A stretch of 6,698 nucleotides of DNA from Gammaproteobacteria bacterium (GTDB lineage Bacteria > Pseudomonadota > Gammaproteobacteria > SZUA-229): contig NVSH01000077.1 in NCBI GenBank assembly GCA_002401185.1, forward strand, positions 1-6,698. The letters run 5' to 3'. The notes beneath the pieces are model-generated. The model saw only the letters and a program-made list of their open reading frames with translations. It made no database searches and was not told the origin of the DNA. A program made the translations under genes and the position numbers. This document shows positions 1 through 5,270 of the stretch, one piece after another. Positions within the stretch are counted from its first letter, which is position 1; each line of letters opens with the position of its first letter.

Positions 1-611
1 AGTTTTGTTCGTTCGGGTATTTTGTTTTCCAGTAAGTTGATGGTTTGTAGATTAAAACCTTTTGCCGAGAGCTGGTGTTCAAATTTTGAATACGACCGGT
101 TGTCGGTGCCGGTTAATTCACGTTCGCCATGGCCAGTTATAAAAGTGACCTGTTGATTGTCTCGTCGGTTGAGACGTAAAAGCGCATTGCTTATCACCTG
201 CTCACTTAGTGAATCGATATGTTCCATGCGATTGTTGTAATAAATAACAAAGGCGAAGGCTTTGTTCATAATGATGCCGTCTTTTTTTGCTTGCTCGATA
301 TCGATATCAGGGTTTAAAAAACGCACATCGAAATTAGGTTTTATCTGTTTATAACGATGGATGATTTCATCGACCGCTTTTATTGTCACATCATCAGTGG
401 TGTATGCGTTTACGGTGATGTGTTTATCCAGAACCTTGAGTAAGTCGATACTGTTGCTTGATAATGAATGACGTTGGTTAGCTGTTAGGTCGAACTGATA
501 GGTGTAGTGATTGCTTATCCATGCAAGCAGCCCTAAACAGGCAATCAATAAAAACAAAAAAATAAATTTTTGTAATGACAGTTGAAGACGTGATTGGCGA
601 GATAGTTTCAT
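1..611 (-). CDS. GldG-like ABC transporter auxiliary protein, partial (C-terminal part beyond left edge)
   Basis: This reading frame starts with ATG at 611-609 and stays open to the left edge, giving 203 complete residues. The N-terminus is basic (MKLSRQSRLQ), followed by one hydrophobic segment at about residues 16-33, which suggests a membrane anchor with the rest in the periplasm. After the anchor comes a stretch typical of the GldG / ABC_transp_aux family: DLTANQRHSLSSNS at 41-54, then a 'DKHITVNAYTTDD' strand at 62-74, and ITGHGERELTG at 158-168. In this family the protein accompanies an ABC-2 permease and ATPase; its exact role is not settled. The start is fixed by the upstream permease stop: TAA and ATG share one base (TAATG), and no Shine-Dalgarno is visible, so translation probably depends on re-initiation after the permease. 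A further auxiliary gene (DUF4340 type) often follows in this cluster but would lie outside the window. Confidence 0.85.
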   Translation of the reverse strand, partial: MKLSRQSRLQLSLQKFIFLFLLIACLGLLAWISNHYTYQFDLTANQRHSLSSNSIDLLKVLDKHITVNAYTTDDVTIKAVDEIIHRYKQIKPNFDVRFLNPDIDIEQAKKDGIIMNKAFAFVIYYNNRMEHIDSLSEQVISNALLRLNRRDNQQVTFITGHGERELTGTDNRSYSKFEHQLSAKGFNLQTINLLENKIPERTK

Positions 612-1363
612 TACGATTGTAAGCGTTGTGTTTCTAGTTGTCTTATCGCCAGTATGATGAAGCCAGCGATAAATAAAAGAAAGTAGGCGATGTCGCGTGT
701 ATTGATTATGCCGCGTAACAGGTAGGTGAAGTGCGAATGCAGAGAAAGGTAAGCCAACGTGTTGCTATCATTCGTCGGCGAGGTATTGCTAATATTTAGC
801 ATCCACAATAAAAGCAACAGACCAAAGGTGCTGATGGCAGCGATCATTGGGTTTTCCGTTAAGGTTGAAAGGTAGAGACCGGCTGCACTAAAGGCAGCCA
901 GTATAAGAAACAAACCTAAAGCGCCAGAAAAAAGTTTAGCTAGATCCAGCTCTGTCCCCATCAGCAAAGAAAGTGGCATCAGCATTATCATGAACAAAAG
1001 TATGATGAGAAAAAGTAATAAACCTACATACTTTCCGATGATGATTTCGCTGATGCTGACAGGTGCGCTAAATAACAGGCTGATGGTTTTGTTGCGTTTC
1101 TCTTCACTGATCAAACGCATGGTTAATAAGGGTATTACCATTAATAATACGATACTGGCAACTTCGAACAAGGGCGAAATAACTAAATCCGTTACACCAG
1201 GCGCGTTTGGCAAGGTGCTTAAATCTTTTTGAATGCTGAAGAACATATCGATGGAAGTAAAAAAAGACCATGCCAAAATAACCTGGATGACGGCGAGGAT
1301 AACCCATGCCAGCGGTGATGAAAACAAACTACGTAATTCACGTCTGGCGATAAGCATTATCAT
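611..1363 (-). CDS. ABC-2 type transporter permease, GldF-like
   Basis: This 250-residue integral inner-membrane protein is the membrane-spanning half of the ABC exporter whose ATPase is encoded just upstream. About six hydrophobic helices can be read at roughly residues 18-36, 67-84, 112-135, 146-166, 172-190 and 226-241. Between helices 2 and 3 lies the conserved cytoplasmic stretch SEEKRNKTISLLFSAPVS (86-103), with the E-x(2)-R-x(2)-T-x(2)-L-L pattern characteristic of GldF/NosY-like ABC-2 permeases and probably the contact with the ATPase. The ATG at 1363 overlaps the ATPase stop by four bases (ATGA) and has GGAG 11 bases upstream. A second in-frame ATG two codons later is 17 bases from that GGAG, so the first is preferred. 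The 3' end overlaps the GldG-like start by one base. The length is normal for the family. The transported substrate cannot be told from the sequence. Confidence 0.88.
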   Translation of the reverse strand: MIMLIARRELRSLFSSPLAWVILAVIQVILAWSFFTSIDMFFSIQKDLSTLPNAPGVTDLVISPLFEVASIVLLMVIPLLTMRLISEEKRNKTISLLFSAPVSISEIIIGKYVGLLLFLIILLFMIMLMPLSLLMGTELDLAKLFSGALGLFLILAAFSAAGLYLSTLTENPMIAAISTFGLLLLLWMLNISNTSPTNDSNTLAYLSLHSHFTYLLRGIINTRDIAYFLLFIAGFIILAIRQLETQRLQS

Positions 1364-2322
1364 GTCTTATTAGTCTCCGCGTTTGTGGCAAGGCTGTGTT
1401 CATCGTTAACACGGGTATCGGCTAAAGTAAGTTCGATAAATATTTGTTCCAGCGATGTATGGTGTTGGTTGAACGTAGATAAACCCCATTGTTGACTGAC
1501 GATATATTCGATGAGTTTGTCGGCGTTTAAATCACTGTCGATGATATAACGATTTTCGTTCACTTTTTCAATGGAGGTAAATACAGTGTGTGTGGTAAGT
1601 GTAGGCAGTGTTATATCTGGCGACAGAGTTATCTCATAACGTGTCGATTGTCTGTTTAACATATCGGCAATGTCGGCACGATAAACCAGCTCGCCGGCGT
1701 TGATGATTTGTACCCGATTACAGACAGCCTGAACCTCGGGTAAAATGTGGGTGCATAAAATAATGCCGTGGTTTTCACCCAGTGTTTTTATCAGTTGGCG
1801 AATTTCCAAAATCTGAATGGGGTCTAGTCCTACGGTCGGTTCGTCAAGAATAATGACAGGCGGTGAATGTAGAATGGCCTGGGCGATACCGACGCGTTGC
1901 TGATAGCCTTTCGACAGATTTTGAATTAAACGTTTACCTACGTCGCCAAGACCACAGCGTTCGATAGCCGAATCACAAACAGACGTTATCTGCTGTTTTT
2001 TGACTGCGTGTAGATGTGCGCAAAATGTCAGGTATTCTGACACGGTCATATCTTTATAGAGAGGTGGGTTTTCCGGTAGATAACCGAGTGACGCTTTGGC
2101 CGCTTTCGGTTGGTCCAGTAAATCAACACCGTTGATACTAATCTCACCCAGGGTGGGAGCCAGGTTACCGCTTAACATCTGCATGGTTGACGTTTTGCCC
2201 GCACCATTAGGGCCAAGAAAGCCCAATATGTCGCCGACCGCAAGTTCAAAGCTGATGTTATTTACCGCGCAGAAGTCGCCGTAGTGACGCGTTAGGTTGG
2301 TTACCGAGATAAGTGAGGACAT
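1360..2322 (-). CDS. ABC transporter ATP-binding protein, GldA-like
   Basis: This 320-residue cytoplasmic ATPase powers the ABC-2 permease encoded downstream. The nucleotide-binding domain fills about residues 4-220: Walker A GPNGAGKT (37-44), Q-loop region GYLPENPPLY (80-89) with Glu where many ABC ATPases have Gln, signature LSKGYQQRV (136-144), Walker B VIILDEP (156-162), D-loop GLD (165-167) and switch histidine in THIL (H192). The LSKGY signature and YLPE loop are common in the DRA/GldA group of ABC-2 exporters, so the site looks functional. The C-terminal tail, about 100 residues (221-320), is typical of drug-export-like ATPases and ends in a polar segment. It is the first gene of the operon. 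No good Shine-Dalgarno precedes the ATG at 2322; the family motif SVTNLTRHYG begins right after it, which supports this start. The assignment to a Gld-like exporter rests on the GldF and GldG-like neighbours; the substrate is unknown. Confidence 0.9.
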   Translation of the reverse strand: MSSLISVTNLTRHYGDFCAVNNISFELAVGDILGFLGPNGAGKTSTMQMLSGNLAPTLGEISINGVDLLDQPKAAKASLGYLPENPPLYKDMTVSEYLTFCAHLHAVKKQQITSVCDSAIERCGLGDVGKRLIQNLSKGYQQRVGIAQAILHSPPVIILDEPTVGLDPIQILEIRQLIKTLGENHGIILCTHILPEVQAVCNRVQIINAGELVYRADIADMLNRQSTRYEITLSPDITLPTLTTHTVFTSIEKVNENRYIIDSDLNADKLIEYIVSQQWGLSTFNQHHTSLEQIFIELTLADTRVNDEHSLATNAETNKT

Positions 2323-2328
2323 GGGTCG

Positions 2329-2358
2329 TTATTATTACTGATTTAGCGTAGCTTGCAA
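2329..2358 (-). promoter_or_regulatory. Candidate promoter for the ABC exporter operon
   Basis: On the minus strand TTGCAA (2358-2353) is a 4-of-6 match to a sigma-70 -35 box. Downstream are two overlapping TAATAA hexamers (2337-2332 and 2334-2329), giving spacers of 15 or 18 bases. The nearer one ends six bases before the ATG, so transcription could begin at or next to the start codon. This is by eye only; AT-rich spacers give such matches by chance. Confidence 0.3.
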
Positions 2359-2375
2359 GGAAATAAAGTAAGTAA

Positions 2376-2476
2376 TTGAACCACAGAGGCACAAAGGTTC
2401 AATGCGCTGGTTGCGCCTACAGCGCAGCCAAACAAAAAGAAATATTCCTCCGCGTCTCTGTGCCTCTGCGGTTCAA
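2376..2476. repeat. 101-bp inverted-repeat element with nested hairpin
   Basis: The two ends are 21-base inverted arms, 2376-2396 and 2456-2476, matching at 19 of 21 positions; both start, read inward, with TTGAACC and contain CAGAGGCACA. A third copy of the end motif, GGTTCAA at 2396-2402, pairs perfectly with the left TTGAACC (2376-2382). Inside, TGGTTGCGC (2408-2416) and GCGCAGCCA (2422-2430) form a nine-pair stem (one G-T pair) with a five-base loop; an overlapping alternative stem is TGCGCTG (2403-2409) with CAGCGCA (2420-2426). The arms resemble the 'accgcagaggcgcagagacgc' type repeat that I recall scattered through many environmental bacterial genomes; that resemblance is from memory. 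There is no open reading frame of its own and no clear target-site duplication (AGTAA on one side, GCTAT on the other). Confidence 0.8.
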
Positions 2477-2499
2477 GCTATTTTCTTTATAAATTTGTA

Positions 2500-2505
2500 T
2501 ACAAT
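2500..2505 (+). promoter_or_regulatory. Candidate -10 box for the hyuA-like gene
   Basis: TACAAT matches the TATAAT consensus at five of six positions and lies seven bases before the ATG at 2513. No convincing -35 box is found 16-18 bases upstream; the sequence there is AGCTATT at the edge of the inverted repeat. If used, the transcript would start at or within a base or two of the ATG, which would explain the absence of a Shine-Dalgarno. Confidence 0.3.
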
Positions 2506-2512
2506 ACCAACC

Positions 2513-4516
2513 ATGGCTAAATTTCTCGGCGTTGATACTGGTGGTACTTTTACGGATTTCATTTTATTCGATGATGAATCAAAAGCGATTCGTACCCACA
2601 AGGTATTGTCCACACCCGAGGCGCCGGAAAAAGCTATTCTGCAAGGCATTGCTGACTTAGGTGTTGGCGTTAATCATCTGACCATGGTTCACGGTTCGAC
2701 GGTTGCCACCAATGCGATACTTGAAGGCAAAGGTGTGCGTACGGCTTATATAACCAACCAAGGTCTGGCGGATGTGCTTACGATTGGTCGGCAAGCACGT
2801 GAGTTTTTATACGATTTAACCCCGGTAAAAAAACCACCACTGATAGAGCCAGCGTTATGTCTCGAAGTTAATTCTCGCTTGAGTGCACAAGGCGAGCATC
2901 TACAAAAGCTCGATGAGAAAAAGTTGTCAGCATTGACGATGTCACTGTGTGTGTTAGCACCGCAAGCGGTAGCCATTAATTTATTATTTTCCTTTTTTGA
3001 TGACAGTGAAGAACTAAAAATTGAGCAGGCAATTCGCAATAATGATCTTTTAAAAAATATTTTCATCAGCCGTTCTTCTGACGTATTGCCAGAATATAAA
3101 GAATTTGAACGCGGCATGACCACTACGCTAAATGCCAAAGTTGGTCCATTAATGCAGGGTTATTTACGTCGCCTGGCTGCTAAATTACAGACTTGCACGC
3201 TATCCATCATGCAAAGCTCAGGTGGTACTACCTGTGTAGAGCGCGCAGGTCGATACCCTGTGAACCTTTTGTTATCGGGCCCTGCAGGTGGGCTTAAAGG
3301 GGCGCAGACGGTAGCGTTGGCATCCGCAATTAAAAAGATATTGTCGTTTGATATGGGCGGTACATCGACCGATATTTCTATCATTGATGAAGAGATTGGT
3401 TTTACCAGTGGTGCAAAAATTGGCGGTTACCCCGTTGCTGTGCCCATGGTTGATATGCATACCATCGGTGCTGGTGGCGGCTCGATTGTCAAAGTAGATG
3501 CAGGTGGTTTACTGCTGGTCGGCCCTGAATCTGCTGGTGCAAAACCTGGGCCTGCCTGTTATGGAAAAGGCGGCCAACGTCCGACTGTGACCGATGCCAA
3601 TGTTGTTTTAGGCCGGTTGTTGCCACAGTCATTTCTCGGCGGCAACATGCCACTCGATAAAAACGCGGCGGTCAACGCAATAAAAACGATTGCCGATGCA
3701 CTGTCGGCAGCAGACAAACCGGTAAGCCTGGAACAAGCGGCGGCGGGGGTGATTGATGTTGTTAATGATCACATGGTGCGTGCTCTTCGTTTTGTGTCGG
3801 TCGAGCGCGGTGAAGATCCACAAGATTTCACCCTGGTTTCATTCGGCGGTGCCGGTGGCCTGCATGTATGTGCGCTGGCTGAAGAACTCGATATGGTCAG
3901 GGCACTGGTGCCGGTGAATGCGGGGATACTGTCAGCGTTAGGCATGTTGGCAGCAGATGCCAGTCATGAGCGTTCACGCACCATCAATCAACGGCTGCAA
4001 GACTGTGATTTTGAACGTATCGCACAGTGTTTTGCTGAGATGGTGGCGTTGGTGAAAAATGAACTTCAGCCGAATATGTCCGTTGCTGCTAACAATAAGG
4101 TGGTAACCACACTAAGCATCGATGTCCGTTACCAGGGGCAGAGCAATACACTTAATTTACGCTGGCAGGGTCTGCCTGCTATCGCTTCGGCTTTTCATAA
4201 AAAACACAAAAAAAGTTATGGGCACCAGCTGGACATCGCTATCGAATTAGTGAATGTACGTGTGCGCATGGTTGAAAAAAAGCAGTCTTTTGTGTTACCG
4301 CGATGGTTGCCAGGTGAAAAATTACAGGAAGATGTAGTCGCTATGCCCGGTACAGAGGGCTCGGTATTGGTAATCAATCGTGCAGGTTTAGAGATTGGCC
4401 AACTGATCGAAGGTCCTGCATTGATTACAGAAACGAGCTCGACGACCTGGCTAGCCGTCAATTGGACAGCTGTGGTTGATAAGGTTGGAAATTTATTATT
4501 AGAAAAAAGTGGTTAG
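2513..4516 (+). CDS. Hydantoinase/oxoprolinase family protein, alpha (HyuA-type) subunit
   Basis: This 667-residue cytoplasmic protein belongs to the HyuA / N-methylhydantoinase A family, whose members use ATP to open or carboxylate cyclic amides and ketones (N-methylhydantoin, 5-oxoproline, acetone and relatives). The N-terminal ATPase lobe begins at once with the phosphate motif GVDTGGTFTDF (6-16), followed by VHGSTVATNAIL (59-70). The second phosphate motif is FDMGGTSTDISI (279-290), then DMHTIGAGGGSI (314-325) and the family stretch AGAKPGPACYGKGG (341-354). SFGGAGGLHVCALAEEL (443-459) is the adenosine-side motif. The C-terminal domain ends with IEGPALITETSSTTW (632-646) and DKVGNLLLEK, as in full-length members. 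An upstream in-frame ATG at 2402 would add 37 residues, but these are translated from the inverted repeat and match no family sequence, so ATG 2513 is chosen although it lacks a Shine-Dalgarno. The usual HyuB partner is not adjacent, and the substrate cannot be inferred. Confidence 0.9.
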   Translation: MAKFLGVDTGGTFTDFILFDDESKAIRTHKVLSTPEAPEKAILQGIADLGVGVNHLTMVHGSTVATNAILEGKGVRTAYITNQGLADVLTIGRQAREFLYDLTPVKKPPLIEPALCLEVNSRLSAQGEHLQKLDEKKLSALTMSLCVLAPQAVAINLLFSFFDDSEELKIEQAIRNNDLLKNIFISRSSDVLPEYKEFERGMTTTLNAKVGPLMQGYLRRLAAKLQTCTLSIMQSSGGTTCVERAGRYPVNLLLSGPAGGLKGAQTVALASAIKKILSFDMGGTSTDISIIDEEIGFTSGAKIGGYPVAVPMVDMHTIGAGGGSIVKVDAGGLLLVGPESAGAKPGPACYGKGGQRPTVTDANVVLGRLLPQSFLGGNMPLDKNAAVNAIKTIADALSAADKPVSLEQAAAGVIDVVNDHMVRALRFVSVERGEDPQDFTLVSFGGAGGLHVCALAEELDMVRALVPVNAGILSALGMLAADASHERSRTINQRLQDCDFERIAQCFAEMVALVKNELQPNMSVAANNKVVTTLSIDVRYQGQSNTLNLRWQGLPAIASAFHKKHKKSYGHQLDIAIELVNVRVRMVEKKQSFVLPRWLPGEKLQEDVVAMPGTEGSVLVINRAGLEIGQLIEGPALITETSSTTWLAVNWTAVVDKVGNLLLEKSG

Positions 4517-4589
4517 AAAAGCAGGTTATAAGAGAGCTTTGCACGAGGTAGATGTTTTGTTGCTAACTTGCAATTATTCTTTGGGTGAA
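4517..4589. other. Convergent intergenic gap, no clear terminator
   Basis: These 73 bases separate the ends of the hyuA-like gene (plus) and the MepK-like gene (minus). The only palindromic feature is the weak four-pair GGGT/ACCC, which begins at 4583 and extends into the end of the MepK-like gene, without a T-run on either strand. I see no intrinsic terminator, no small gene with a credible start and no beginning of a hyuB reading frame. Confidence 0.55.
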
Positions 4590-5180
4590 TCAACCCCAGC
4601 GGCGAACATTTCCGGTATCAATATGGATGAAATTGGATCTTGGATAATAGCCAACGCCGCCAGCCTGACAGTGAATAGCGGCTTTTCGCAGGTCGGATAA
4701 TTGACAGCCGGGTAAACGGATGTCAATAGCTTTGCCTTGCATATGTAAGCTCTTTTTAGCTACGCCGTTACTGTTTTTACTGAGTGTTGCGTTGGTTTTA
4801 GCTGAGCGGAATCCGGAGATTACCTGGAACGTTTGCTCGCTATTCATCGTCTGTTGTAGCGTGTTGAGTAGGTCGAGTAATTTCGTATCTATCGGATGAA
4901 CATCGTTGGTACGATGGTCGCGCAAGATACGGTTTATGGCGATTAACTCATTTGCCTGATATTGTCCTTCAGCCCAATAGGTTGTTTTTATGCTTTCACC
5001 CGTATGTAAATTGATAAGTGAGAGCTTACGGTCGGGCATCTCAATGGCATTGGATAGTGTTTTACCATAACTATTTGGTAGCATCAGCGTGGTAGCTGCG
5101 GCGACACCCATTTGTAAAATTCGGCGACGGTTTAGGGTTTTATGGTGTGTTTGTTGTGGGTGGTCAAGCTTAGAAGGCAT
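4590..5180 (-). CDS. mepK: MepK/YcbK-like murein endopeptidase (DUF882, peptidase M15 family), Tat-exported
   Basis: This 196-residue protein is a close relative of E. coli YcbK (MepK), a periplasmic zinc endopeptidase that cleaves mDAP-mDAP (3-3) peptidoglycan cross-links. A twin-arginine type signal is visible: NRRRILQ at 17-23, then the hydrophobic stretch MGVAAATTLML (24-34). The mature domain carries the family motifs INLHTGESIK (56-65), VISGFRSAKTN (120-130), AKKSLHMQGKAIDIRLPG (141-158) and GGVGYYPRSNFIHIDTG (174-190). Zinc ligands by homology are H146, D153 and H186 (the H-x(6)-D and HID arrangement), all present. The length is slightly above the roughly 180 residues of E. coli MepK, the excess being before the RR motif. 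The gene follows the L,D-transpeptidase after 90 bases, the same order as ycbB-ycbK. A GAG eight bases before the ATG is a weak ribosome-binding site. Confidence 0.9.
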   Translation of the reverse strand: MPSKLDHPQQTHHKTLNRRRILQMGVAAATTLMLPNSYGKTLSNAIEMPDRKLSLINLHTGESIKTTYWAEGQYQANELIAINRILRDHRTNDVHPIDTKLLDLLNTLQQTMNSEQTFQVISGFRSAKTNATLSKNSNGVAKKSLHMQGKAIDIRLPGCQLSDLRKAAIHCQAGGVGYYPRSNFIHIDTGNVRRWG

Positions 5181-5188
5181 GCAGTACG

Positions 5189-5254
5189 CTCAGAATTCTA
5201 TCTAAAATAATTTGTTACGGCGAGATTATAGCCGATTACAGGGATAATTCTGAG
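5189..5254 (-). repeat. Long-range 9-bp inverted repeat spanning the ldtD-mepK gap
   Basis: CTCAGAATT (5189-5197, plus) and AATTCTGAG (5246-5254) are perfect inverted copies separated by 48 bases. On the minus-strand transcript the downstream arm covers bases 9 to 17 before the mepK ATG, including its GAG ribosome-binding candidate. The upstream arm lies before the candidate internal promoter start. The loop contains a small four-pair CGGC/GCCG stem (5218-5221 and 5231-5234). Confidence 0.5.
5225..5230 (-). promoter_or_regulatory. Candidate internal -10 box for the MepK-like gene
   Basis: The minus strand reads TATAAT, a perfect sigma-70 -10 hexamer, 44 bases before the mepK ATG. Seventeen bases further upstream the sequence is CAGAAT, a poor -35 box, and there is no TG extension (GGC precedes TATAAT). 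If active it would give mepK a leader of about 35-40 bases and expression independent of the transpeptidase gene. Confidence 0.4.
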
Positions 5255-5270
5255 ATTTTCTTACCGTTTG

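Noticed and set aside
990..1232. 80-residue plus-strand frame inside the permease gene
   Set aside because: It is antisense to a well-supported ABC-2 permease, and its translation shows no domain or signal.
1104..1307. 67-residue minus-strand frame inside the permease gene
   Set aside because: It is a shifted frame of the permease, with no family resemblance.
2096..2284. 62-residue plus-strand frame opposite the Walker A region of the ATPase
   Set aside because: It is an antisense shadow of conserved ABC codons.
2376..2476. CRISPR repeat or phage attachment site
   Set aside because: There are only two diverged inverted arms, no direct repeat-spacer pattern, and no integrase or tRNA nearby.
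2746..3138. 130-residue minus-strand frame inside the hyuA-like gene
   Set aside because: It is antisense to conserved HyuA sequence; the many serines and cysteines are typical of shadow translation.
4583..4596. GGGT/ACCC palindrome as a terminator
   Set aside because: The stem has only four pairs, there is no T-run on either strand, and it overlaps the last codons of the MepK-like gene.
4509..4700. 63-residue plus-strand frame after hyuA, considered as a small gene or start of hyuB
   Set aside because: It overlaps the end of hyuA and runs antisense into the conserved C-terminus of the MepK-like gene; it has no HyuB-like sequence and no ribosome-binding site.
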